From Anaeromyxobacter sp. (lineage in GTDB: Bacteria; Myxococcota; Myxococcia; Myxococcales; Anaeromyxobacteraceae): 64,000 nt of DNA. The notes under the pieces were generated by a model. It was not told the origin of the DNA, ran no database searches, and was given only the letters and a program-made list of their open reading frames with translations. Shown here in pieces: positions 8,661-16,032 of this stretch. The DNA is taken from the NCBI GenBank assembly GCA_016718565.1, contig JADKCZ010000002.1, positions 620,001-684,000 of the forward strand, read 5' to 3'. Each line of letters starts with the position of its first letter. Within the stretch, counting starts at the first letter, position 1. Position numbers and translations under genes: made by a program.

Positions 8661-8728
8661 GGCGTCAGGGGAGCGGGGGCGTCAGGGAGGCGGAGGCGTC
8701 AGGGGTGCGGGGGCGTCAGGGGGGCGGG
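8661..8728. repeat. four tandem 17-bp repeats between lnt and prfB
   Basis: Four consecutive 17-bp units begin with GGCGTCAGG (8661, 8678, 8695, 8712) and differ at a few positions in the G-rich second half. The lnt stop codon (TCA on the plus strand at 8716-8718) lies inside the last unit. A tandem array here could vary in copy number without touching either coding region except the last lnt codons. Confidence 0.85.
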
Positions 8729-10371
8729 GGCGCCGGGCGGCGGCGCCAGGCGACGGCGAGCGCGGCCAGGGTGGCCGCGGCGCAGGCCAGGGCGAAGAGG
8801 TCGCCGATGCTCGTGAACGGGGTGCGGCCGCGCCAGATGGGCAGGCGGCCCATGAGCAGCCCGGGAGGCTCGGGCGGGTCCGGCGCCAGCGCCGGGTCCA
8901 CCGGCCCCACCTCCAGCGCGCCGGGCAGGAGCTCGCCGGTGGGCAGGATCAGCGCCGACACACCGGCGTAGGCCGGCCGGGCGATGGAGCGGCCGGTCTC
9001 GACGGCGCGCAGCCGCACGATGGCCAGGAACTGGTAGGGGCCGGAGGAGTACCCGTACCAGGCGTCGTTGGTGGGGTTCACCAGCAGGTCCGGGTCCTGG
9101 GCCGCGAAGCCGCGCCCGATCTCGGGGAAGATGGCGTCGAAGCAGATCATCGAGCCGAGCCGCACCGGCCGCCCGTCCGGGCCCGGGAACGTGAGCAGGG
9201 TGAGCGCGCCGCCCGGGCTGGAGGGCGCCAGGCCCGGCACCACCTGCGTGAGGAAGGGCAGCCAGTCGGCCAGCGGCACGTACTCGCCGAAGGGCACCAG
9301 GTGGTGCTTCACGTAGCGCCCCAGCACCGACAGGTCGGGCGCCACCAGGAAGCTGGAGTTCTCCACCCGGTAGCGCGCCTCGCCGGGCCCGCCGCGCACC
9401 TCCTCCAGGGTGGCCGCGCCCAGCAGCAGGTGGGCCCGCGACAGGTGCGGCAGCCGGGCCCGCCCGCCGTCGAGGGTGGTGGTGCCGGGGCGCAGGTAGG
9501 CCGGGAAGGCCGCCTCGGGCCAGGCCACCAGGTCGGCCCCCTCGCGATCGGCCTGCTGGGTCAGCGGCACCAGGCGGTCCAGCACGTAGGCCACGTGATC
9601 TCGGGCCCGGTTCTTCTGGCCCTGATCGAGGTTGGGCTGCACCAGCGCCACCGTGAGCACCGGGGCCGCGGCCAGCTCGCGCCGCAGCGCCGCCAGCCGG
9701 AAGGCGCCGCCGGCGGTGGTGAGGAGCAGCGCCGCCGCCGCCGCCGCCAGTGGCCGGCGCGGCAGGGGCCGGCCGGCCAGGCGCGCCGAGAGGGCGTCGG
9801 CCAGCGCGGCGTTGACCAGCACCACCAGGAAGGCGATGCCGTAGACCCCCGTGAGCGCCGCCAGCTGGGCCACCGGCAGGGTGCGGGCCTGGGTGTAGCC
9901 GAGGTTGCCCCAGGGGAAGCCGGTGAAGAGGTAGTTGCGCAGGAGCTCGGCGGCGGTGAAGGCGGGCGGCGCGGCCAGGGCCAGCGGCCAGCCCAGGCGG
10001 GTGCGCAGCGCCCAGGTGGCGGCCGCCGCCAGCCCCCAGTGGAAGGCCATGAAGCCCACCAGCAAGGTCAGGCCGAGGAACGCCACCGCGAACGGCAGCC
10101 CGCCGAAGGCCGTCATGGCGTGGCTGACCCAGTGGATGGCGGCGAAGAAGTAGGCCAGGCCGGCCACGAGGCCGAGGGTGAAGGCGCCGCGGGCCGAGCG
10201 GGCCCGCTCCAGCGCCAGCAGCAGCGGCGCCAGGGCCACCCAGGCCACCACCTCCAGGTGGCCGGCCGGATCGAGCTGGCGCAGCGAGATCCAGGGCACC
10301 ACCAGCGGCAGCGCCAGCGCCATGAGGAGGCCCGAGCCGACGACCAGGAGCAGCGGGGCGAGGCGGCGCAT
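8716..10371 (-). CDS. lnt: apolipoprotein N-acyltransferase
   Basis: 551 aa, close to the usual 500-550. Lnt adds the third acyl chain to the N-terminal Cys of lipoproteins at the periplasmic face of the inner membrane. About seven or eight hydrophobic helices fill the first ~210 residues. A nitrilase-fold domain follows, with the Glu-Lys-Cys triad context visible: WPEAAFPAYLRPG (Glu), RYVKHHLVPFGEYVP (Lys) and GSMICFDAIFPE (Cys). NPTNDAWYG is also typical. The ATG at 10371 follows the RHH gene by 11 bp, so the two are probably co-transcribed. The many predicted lipoproteins in this window would be its clients. The stop lies inside a 17-bp tandem repeat. Confidence 0.95.
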   Translation of the reverse strand: MRRLAPLLLVVGSGLLMALALPLVVPWISLRQLDPAGHLEVVAWVALAPLLLALERARSARGAFTLGLVAGLAYFFAAIHWVSHAMTAFGGLPFAVAFLGLTLLVGFMAFHWGLAAAATWALRTRLGWPLALAAPPAFTAAELLRNYLFTGFPWGNLGYTQARTLPVAQLAALTGVYGIAFLVVLVNAALADALSARLAGRPLPRRPLAAAAAALLLTTAGGAFRLAALRRELAAAPVLTVALVQPNLDQGQKNRARDHVAYVLDRLVPLTQQADREGADLVAWPEAAFPAYLRPGTTTLDGGRARLPHLSRAHLLLGAATLEEVRGGPGEARYRVENSSFLVAPDLSVLGRYVKHHLVPFGEYVPLADWLPFLTQVVPGLAPSSPGGALTLLTFPGPDGRPVRLGSMICFDAIFPEIGRGFAAQDPDLLVNPTNDAWYGYSSGPYQFLAIVRLRAVETGRSIARPAYAGVSALILPTGELLPGALEVGPVDPALAPDPPEPPGLLMGRLPIWRGRTPFTSIGDLFALACAAATLAALAVAWRRRPAPPPP

Positions 10372-10382
10372 GCGCGGAGGGG

Positions 10383-10805
10383 CTACGGCGCCTTCCCGGC
10401 CGGCGCGGCGGCGGCCCGGGCGGCGGCGCCCGCCCCGGCGTCGGAGGTGGCGGGCTGCGACGACGCGGCCTGGCTCGCCTTGGCGGACTGGGCGGCCCCG
10501 TAGGCGGCGGCGGCGGCCAGGTAGTAGGCCACCGCCTCGCGCACCAGGTGGCCCATGGGCCGGCCCAGGCGGGCGGCGGTCGAGGCGGCGGCCTCCGCCA
10601 GGTCGGCGGGCATGCGCACCGCCACCACCTGCGCCTGGCCCAGGGCGGCCTCCAGCCGCTCCAGGGCCTGGCTGGGCCGGGAGACGCGGAAGTCCCCCGA
10701 CTCGATCATCTGCTTGATGCGGCGGGCCAGCGCCTCGCGCGTGTGCCACGCGCCGTCGAGCCAGACCGACTCCGAGTCGAGGTCGATGTCCGCGTAGGGA
10801 TCCAT
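10383..10805 (-). CDS. ribbon-helix-helix domain protein
   Basis: 140 aa. Residues about 58-95 (VVAVRMPADLAEAAASTAAR, then LGRPMGHLVREAVAYYLA) match the ribbon-helix-helix DNA-binding pattern: a basic beta strand followed by two amphipathic helices and the typical R-E-A-V-x-x-Y-L ending. The N-terminal ~55 residues are acidic then basic, and the C-terminal 45 are low-complexity Ala/Gly/Ser. The ATG at 10805 lies 100 bp inside the end of the ybeY frame. It sits where corC/ybeX is often found between ybeY and lnt. No toxin gene is adjacent, so I do not call it an antitoxin. Likely a small transcription factor or a partner protein. Confidence 0.65.
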   Translation of the reverse strand: MDPYADIDLDSESVWLDGAWHTREALARRIKQMIESGDFRVSRPSQALERLEAALGQAQVVAVRMPADLAEAAASTAARLGRPMGHLVREAVAYYLAAAAAYGAAQSAKASQAASSQPATSDAGAGAAARAAAAPAGKAP

Positions 10806-11335
10806 CCGCTCCTGCCCACCATGCGCGCCGCGCCGACCAGCCCCTCGCCACCCACCAGCGCGGCCTCGGCGGCGGCCATCCGCCCGGCGTCCGCCGGCCG
10901 CTCGTGGTCGTGGCCGAGCAGGTGGAGGAGGCCGTGGGCCAGGTAGCGATCGAGCTCGGCCGCGAGCGACCGCCGCTCGCCCCTCGCCCGGCGCGTGGCC
11001 GTGTCGAGAGAGACTACCACGTCGCCCAGGTGGGTCCCACTCCCGGGTGGCTCGGTGAGCGGGAAGGAGAGCACGTCGGTGGCCCGGTCCTTCCCGCGCC
11101 AGCGCCGGTTGAGGCCGCGGATCATGCCGTCGGTGACCACCAGCACCGAGAGCTCGGCCGGGTGGCGCCCCAGGGCCGCCAGGTAGCGCCGCGCCGTCCG
11201 GGCCAGCCGGCGGGCCGCGGCGGCGCCGTCGGGGTGGCGGCTGCGGGCGTCGACGCTGACCGCCTGGCCGGCCCGGTCCGGCCCTGGCGCGGGCGGCGCG
11301 GCGTGGCGCGGCACCGCCCGGGTGCGGCGGCTCAC
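10706..11335 (-). CDS. ybeY: endoribonuclease YbeY (rRNA maturation factor)
   Basis: YbeY is a zinc-dependent RNase involved in 16S rRNA 3' processing and ribosome quality control. About 209 aa from a GTG overlapping the stop of the upstream HD-phosphodiesterase gene (GTGA). The signature H-x3-H-x5-H is present as HGLLHLLGHDH at about residues 136-146, and the central strand reads ATDVLSFPL. The family normally ends soon after this motif. Here the frame runs on for some 35 low-complexity, Arg/Ser/Thr-rich residues to a stop at 10706, lying out of frame over the first 100 bp of the RHH gene. The tail is probably not functional. An internal GTG at VSVDARSRH is an alternative start. Confidence 0.9.
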   Translation of the reverse strand: MSRRTRAVPRHAAPPAPGPDRAGQAVSVDARSRHPDGAAAARRLARTARRYLAALGRHPAELSVLVVTDGMIRGLNRRWRGKDRATDVLSFPLTEPPGSGTHLGDVVVSLDTATRRARGERRSLAAELDRYLAHGLLHLLGHDHERPADAGRMAAAEAALVGGEGLVGAARMVGRSGWIPTRTSTSTRSRSGSTARGTRARRWPAASSR

Positions 11336-13686
11336 GGGCGGCCCACCAGGTGCACGGCCGGGCGGGCCGGCGCGGCCTCGGGCGGAGGCCCCACCAGCTG
11401 CCCGGCCTGGTGGAAGCCCACCAGCCCGTCCACCAGGGCCCGGGAGACCGCCGTCAGCTCGCCCAGGGTGAGCTCGCACTCGTCGAGCTGCCCCTCGGCC
11501 ACCACCTCCCGCACCCGCAGCTGCACCATGGCCTCCAGGGCCGCCACCGACGGCGCCTCCAGCGTCCGGGCCGAGGCCTCGCACACGTCCGCCAGCATCA
11601 CCAGCGCCGCCTCCCGGCTGCGCGGCTTGGGCCCGGCGTAGCGGAAGAGGGCCTCGTCGGCCGGGCCGGCCGCCTCGCCGGCCTCGGCCAGCTTCTGCTG
11701 CTTGGCCCAGAAGTAGCCGATGAGCCGCGTGCCATGGTGCTGCGCGATGATCTCGGCCACCGCCCGGGGCAGCCGCCACCGCCTGGCCAGCTCCAGCCCG
11801 TCGCCGACGTGGCGCTTCACCACCAGCGCGCTCATGGAGGGGGCCAGGCCGTCGTGCTCGTTGCGGCCGCGCTGGTTCTCGGCGAAGTAGAGCGGGTTCT
11901 TGATCTTCCCGAGGTCGTGGTAGTACGCGCCCACCCTGCCCAGCAGGTCGTCGGCCCCGATGGCCCGCGCCCCGGCCTCCACCAGCGAGCCCACCAGGAT
12001 GGCGTGGTGGTAGGTGCCGGGCGCCTGGACGATCAGCTCCTTGAGCGCCGGGTGGTTCAGGTTGGCCAGCTGGCGCAGCCGGCCGTCGCTGAGGTAGCCG
12101 AGGAGGCCGGCCGCCACCTGCAGCGCCAGCCAGGCCAGCGGCGGCAGCAGCAGCAGGCCGCTGGCCATGGCCGCGCCCGCCAGCACCACCACCTCGGTGC
12201 CGCTCCGGCCGGCCTGCAGCGCCGTGGCCGCCGCCAGCAGCGCCCCGGACAGGCCCGCCGCGGCCCCGGCGCGCAGCAGCCCGGCGCGCGGCCGCCAGCG
12301 GCCACCCACCGCGGCCGCGGCCAGCGAGGTGACGGTGGCGTGCAGGGCCAGCGGCAGCGAGGCCCCGGCCGCCAGCCCCACGCCGAGTCCGGTGGCCACC
12401 GCCAGCACCAGGGCGGCCTCGGCCCCCAGCGCCTGGCGGGCCACCACCGCCCCCGCCGCCAGGGGCAGGAGCGCCAGCGCCGCCGCCTGCGGCAGACCCG
12501 GCAGGCGGTCGCCCAGGAGGTCGGCCACCTGCTGGCCGGCCGCCGCCAGCGCCACGCCGCCCACCAGCAGCGCCGCCAGCAGCGCGGCGTCCTTCACGGA
12601 CGGGTGGAAGCCGGGCAGGGCGGCGGCGGCGTAGCGCCAGAGCGCCAGCGCCAGCAGGGCCACCAGGGCGGCCACGCCCAGCCGGACCAGGTCCGGCTGC
12701 TCGGCGCGGGCCCGGGCCCGGATGGCCTCGAAGACCGCCAGGTGGCGCGGCTCGAGGCGCTCGCCGGCCACCACGATCCGCTCGCCGCGGTGCACCGCCA
12801 ACCCCACCGGCCGGACCCGGGCCGCCGCCTCGGCGCGGCGGCGCTCGGTCTCCCCCTGGTTGTGGACCAGGGTGGGCCTGCTGGCGCCGAGCGCCAGGTG
12901 GAGCACGGCGGCGCGCAGGGCCGGCGGCTGGCCGGCCAGCCGCGCCGCCGCGGCGCCGGCCACCTCGCCGCGGGCGGTGGCGAGATCGCGCACCAGCGCC
13001 AGGTCGGTGAGCACGCGCTCCCCGGTGACCTCGCCGTCGCGCAGGGTGCGCACCGTCAGCCCCGGCTCGCGGGCGGCGGGGAGCAGGGCCCGATCGCCCA
13101 CCACCAGCCCCTCCAGCCCCCTGGCCGCCAGCGCCGCCGCCTCGCGCTCCACCACCTCGGAGAAGCGGGCCGCCGCCAGGGCCGCCAGGTCCTCGTCGCG
13201 CACCAGCACCTGCAGCCGGGCCACGAAGGCGTCGCGCTGCGCGGCGTAGCGGCGGCCCAGCTCGGCGGCGTCGACCACCGGGCGCTGGCCTCGCAGGGCC
13301 TCCTCCTCCTCCCGCATCAGGGCGAAGGCCGCGTGGATGCGGGCGGCCGCCTCGTCGGCAGCGCCGGCGTCCTCGTCGTACACCGGCCGCTCGGCGGCCG
13401 CGGCCGCGGCGCGGCGCCGCCCGGTGGCCTCCAGGTCCTCGAGATCGTGGTCCCGGTCGGCCCGCACCGTGACGGGGGCGGGCCGGCCCAGGTCGTCGGG
13501 GCCGGGCAGGTGCCCTGCCGGGGCGGGGCCGAGCAGCGCGGCGGCGGCGGCGGCCACCGCGGCCAGCAGCACCAGCAGCGCCAGCAGGCGGCCCGGGCGC
13601 ACGGGGCGCCTGGCGAACCGGTGCGCCGGGAGGGCGGGGCGCGCCGGCGCTCCGGTGGCGGGCGGGGACGGGGGTGCTGCGGGCAC
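11332..13686 (-). CDS. 7TM-HD family phosphodiesterase (PgpH type, putative c-di-AMP hydrolase)
   Basis: 784 aa, GTG start. Order of parts: a cytoplasmic Pro-rich start, one membrane helix (about residues 33-52), a large extracytoplasmic 7TMR-HDED-type region (about 60-330), a block of seven hydrophobic helices (about 340-520), then a cytoplasmic HD domain. In the HD domain the metal-binding signature YHDLGKIKN is at about residue 585, preceded by TYHHAILVGSL. HHGTRLIGYFW comes later and is typical of PgpH proteins. Members characterised in Firmicutes hydrolyse cyclic di-AMP; whether this organism makes c-di-AMP cannot be seen here, so the substrate is inferred. Position phoH-pgpH-ybeY is conserved in many bacteria. 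Confidence 0.88.
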   Translation of the reverse strand: MPAAPPSPPATGAPARPALPAHRFARRPVRPGRLLALLVLLAAVAAAAAALLGPAPAGHLPGPDDLGRPAPVTVRADRDHDLEDLEATGRRRAAAAAAERPVYDEDAGAADEAAARIHAAFALMREEEEALRGQRPVVDAAELGRRYAAQRDAFVARLQVLVRDEDLAALAAARFSEVVEREAAALAARGLEGLVVGDRALLPAAREPGLTVRTLRDGEVTGERVLTDLALVRDLATARGEVAGAAAARLAGQPPALRAAVLHLALGASRPTLVHNQGETERRRAEAAARVRPVGLAVHRGERIVVAGERLEPRHLAVFEAIRARARAEQPDLVRLGVAALVALLALALWRYAAAALPGFHPSVKDAALLAALLVGGVALAAAGQQVADLLGDRLPGLPQAAALALLPLAAGAVVARQALGAEAALVLAVATGLGVGLAAGASLPLALHATVTSLAAAAVGGRWRPRAGLLRAGAAAGLSGALLAAATALQAGRSGTEVVVLAGAAMASGLLLLPPLAWLALQVAAGLLGYLSDGRLRQLANLNHPALKELIVQAPGTYHHAILVGSLVEAGARAIGADDLLGRVGAYYHDLGKIKNPLYFAENQRGRNEHDGLAPSMSALVVKRHVGDGLELARRWRLPRAVAEIIAQHHGTRLIGYFWAKQQKLAEAGEAAGPADEALFRYAGPKPRSREAALVMLADVCEASARTLEAPSVAALEAMVQLRVREVVAEGQLDECELTLGELTAVSRALVDGLVGFHQAGQLVGPPPEAAPARPAVHLVGRP

Positions 13687-13766
13687 GGCGGGAGCCTGTC
13701 ACCGGGATCGGGGAAAGGCAACGGCCTGGGTGCAGGGGACGGGTCGCGGCCGAGGCGACCCCTCCC

Positions 13767-14792
13767 CTACTCCTTCCCCCGCTCCCCCGCCCGGGCCGCC
13801 GCCCGCTCCTCCGCCAGCCTGGCCTTGTCCGCCTCGAAGGCCTCGTACGCCCGCACCACCTCCTGCACCAGCGGGTGGCGCACCACGTCCACCTCGGTGA
13901 AGCCGCAGAAGGCGATGCCCTCCACGCCCTTGAGCACCCGCTGCACCTCCAGCAGGCCGCTGGGGCGCCCGGAGGGCAGGTCCACCTGCGTCACGTCGCC
14001 GGTGACCACCGCCTTGGACCCGTAGCCGAGCCGGGTCAGGAACATCTTCATCTGCTCGGTGGTGGTGTTCTGCGCCTCGTCCAGGATGATGAAGGCGTCG
14101 TTGAGGGTCCGCCCGCGCATGAAGGCCAGCGGCGCCACCTCGATGGTGCCGCGCTCCATGAAGGCGTTGGCCTTGTCGTCGTCCACCATGTCGAAGAGCG
14201 CGTCGTGCAGCGGCCGCAGGTACGGGTTGACCTTCTCGGCGATGTCGCCCGGCAGGAAGCCCAGCCTCTCGCCCGCCTCCACCGCGGGGCGGGTCAGGAC
14301 GATGCGCTTCACCTTGCGCTCCACCAGCGCCGCCACCGCCATGGCCATGGCCAGGTAGGTCTTCCCGGTGCCGGCCGGGCCGATGCCGAAGACGATGTCC
14401 TGGTCGCGGATGGCCTGGACGTAGCGCTTCTGCGCCAGCCCCTTGGGCGTGATGATCCGGTGGCGGGCCGACACGAAGACCGTGTCCCCGAAGACGTCGC
14501 GCAGCGCCACGCCCTGGACCGCCAGCTTGGTGGCCTGGTCCACGTCCTCCAGGTGGAGCGGGAAGCCCTCCTCCAGCAGGCCGTAGAGCTGGCGCACCAG
14601 CCGCTCCGCCACCTCCAGCCGCGCCGCGTCGGCGGCCGCCACGATGACCTGGCCGCCCCGCAGCCCCACCTGCACGCCCAGGCGGCGCTCGATCAGCTTG
14701 AGGTGCTCGCCGTGCACGCCGCACAGGGCGCGCACGCGATCGTTGTCGGGGAAGTCGAGGCGGACGGACGGGCGGGGGGCGGGCTCGGACAC
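13767..14792 (-). CDS. PhoH-family ATPase (PhoH-like/YbeZ)
   Basis: 341 aa, GTG start. A small KH-like N-terminal region (about residues 10-70) precedes a RecA/helicase-type ATPase core. Walker A GPAGTGKT lies at about residues 138-145 and Walker B FIILDEAQ at about 232-239. TRPAVEAGERLGFLPGD and the MFLTRLGYGS/VTGDVTQVDLP stretch are diagnostic of PhoH. These proteins work with YbeY in RNA metabolism, and ybeY lies two genes downstream. It is 80 bp upstream of the HD-phosphodiesterase gene and 10 bp downstream of the DUF4388 gene, so it is probably part of one long transcript. Confidence 0.93.
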   Translation of the reverse strand: MSEPAPRPSVRLDFPDNDRVRALCGVHGEHLKLIERRLGVQVGLRGGQVIVAAADAARLEVAERLVRQLYGLLEEGFPLHLEDVDQATKLAVQGVALRDVFGDTVFVSARHRIITPKGLAQKRYVQAIRDQDIVFGIGPAGTGKTYLAMAMAVAALVERKVKRIVLTRPAVEAGERLGFLPGDIAEKVNPYLRPLHDALFDMVDDDKANAFMERGTIEVAPLAFMRGRTLNDAFIILDEAQNTTTEQMKMFLTRLGYGSKAVVTGDVTQVDLPSGRPSGLLEVQRVLKGVEGIAFCGFTEVDVVRHPLVQEVVRAYEAFEADKARLAEERAAARAGERGKE

Positions 14793-14802
14793 GCGGGGGG
14801 CC

Positions 14803-16023
14803 TCACTCCACCGGCGGGAGGAGCACGAAGCGGCCCTCGGGCACGCGCCGGTAGTGGTACTGCTCGGTCCAGGGGTAGCGGAGATCGCGCGGGCTGGCCA
14901 GCCCGGCGCCCACCAGCTCGTCGAGCTGGTCGGGGTAGCGGCCCTGCTCCAGCCGGAAGACCTCCAGCGCCCCGCGCAGGCGGGCCACCTGGGAGCGGGC
15001 CAGGAAGCGCTGCGGGGCGTTGTCGCGCACCGCCGCGGCGCCGGGCCCCTCGCCCCAGGCCACGCCGCGCTCGTCCACCCAGGCCGCCAGGCCAGCCAGC
15101 AGGCCGGCGATGGCCAGGGTGGCCACCAGGCGGGTGGCCAGGGTGCGCAGCCGCTGCTGCCAGTCGCGCGCGTAGGCCCCCACCGCGCCGGGCCGGTCTC
15201 GCGCCGGGGCCGCCGGCGCCAGGTAGCCCTGGTTGACCAGGGTGAGGAGCGCCTTGCTGGTCTCGAACTCGCCCAGGCGCGACAGGTCCACGATGTCCGC
15301 CACCGGGCGCCCCGGCTCGGCCAGTTCGTAGGCCCGCCGCTCGGCGCGCCCCACCGCCGCGTCGGCCTTGCCGCCGCCCTCGCCCTCTCCCCCGCCGCCC
15401 TGCTGGCCGGCCTCCAGCGCGGCGAAGGCGCCCTCGATCTCGTTGGTGACCTCGCCCTCCTTGCGGCCGCGCCGCTCCGGCCCGAGCGGCCGCAGCCGCT
15501 GGAAGGTCATGGCCAGCGAGGTGATCCGCTTGCGGACCAGCGGCCACTCGTCCACCTGCCGGAAGCCCTCCATCAGCACCGACTCGGCGCGCAGCGGGGA
15601 CACCGTCTCCGGATCCCACTCCACGTCGCCGGGCTCGAAGGCGTAGGTGCCGCTCTTCCAGTGGAAGAGCTTGTAGACGGTCTCGGTGGTCTGCAGCGCC
15701 GTCATCTCGCGCAGGTCGGCCACCGACACGGCGCCCTGCTCCACCAGGATGTCGCCCAGGCGGCGCAGGGTGCGCTTCTGGATGTCGAGGCCCTCGGCCA
15801 GCTCCTGCTCGGTGATGAGGTCGGCCCGCACCAGCAGCGTGCCCAGCTTCTCGCGGGCCTTGCGGCCGGCCGACTCGGCGCGCACCACGTTGCCGTCGGC
15901 CATGGAGATGTGGATGACGTCGTCGCGCGACTCGAGGTGCAGCACCCCGCTCTTGGCCTGCTGGCCGATGAGCTGGAGGATCTCGGCGATCCCGAAGTCC
16001 TCGAGGGTGCCCTTGAGCGCCAC
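14803..16023 (-). CDS. DUF4388 (PATAN-like) domain protein with a C-terminal membrane helix
   Basis: 406 aa, GTG start. Residues 1-100 (MALKGTLEDFGIAEILQLIG, then SGVLHLE) are a clear DUF4388/PATAN domain, found in deltaproteobacterial regulators and gliding or signalling proteins. Residues 60-110 resemble the GspE/PilB N-terminal helical module (LGTLLVRADLITEQELAEGL), repeated as LGDILVEQGAVSVADL. After a Gly/Glu-rich linker (about 205-220) there is one membrane helix (about 300-320, LVATLAIAGLLAGLAAWV). A short periplasmic tail with LEVFRLEQGRYPDQLDEL resembles a pseudopilin or GspG-like C-terminus. No catalytic motif was seen. It lies between the TPR gene and phoH with 9-10 bp gaps. Confidence 0.75.
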   Translation of the reverse strand: MALKGTLEDFGIAEILQLIGQQAKSGVLHLESRDDVIHISMADGNVVRAESAGRKAREKLGTLLVRADLITEQELAEGLDIQKRTLRRLGDILVEQGAVSVADLREMTALQTTETVYKLFHWKSGTYAFEPGDVEWDPETVSPLRAESVLMEGFRQVDEWPLVRKRITSLAMTFQRLRPLGPERRGRKEGEVTNEIEGAFAALEAGQQGGGGEGEGGGKADAAVGRAERRAYELAEPGRPVADIVDLSRLGEFETSKALLTLVNQGYLAPAAPARDRPGAVGAYARDWQQRLRTLATRLVATLAIAGLLAGLAAWVDERGVAWGEGPGAAAVRDNAPQRFLARSQVARLRGALEVFRLEQGRYPDQLDELVGAGLASPRDLRYPWTEQYHYRRVPEGRFVLLPPVE

Positions 16024-16032
16024 GTCGCCTCC

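Noticed and set aside
10383..10805. Type II antitoxin
   Set aside because: The RHH domain alone suggests it, but the neighbours are ybeY and lnt and there is no toxin-sized partner gene.
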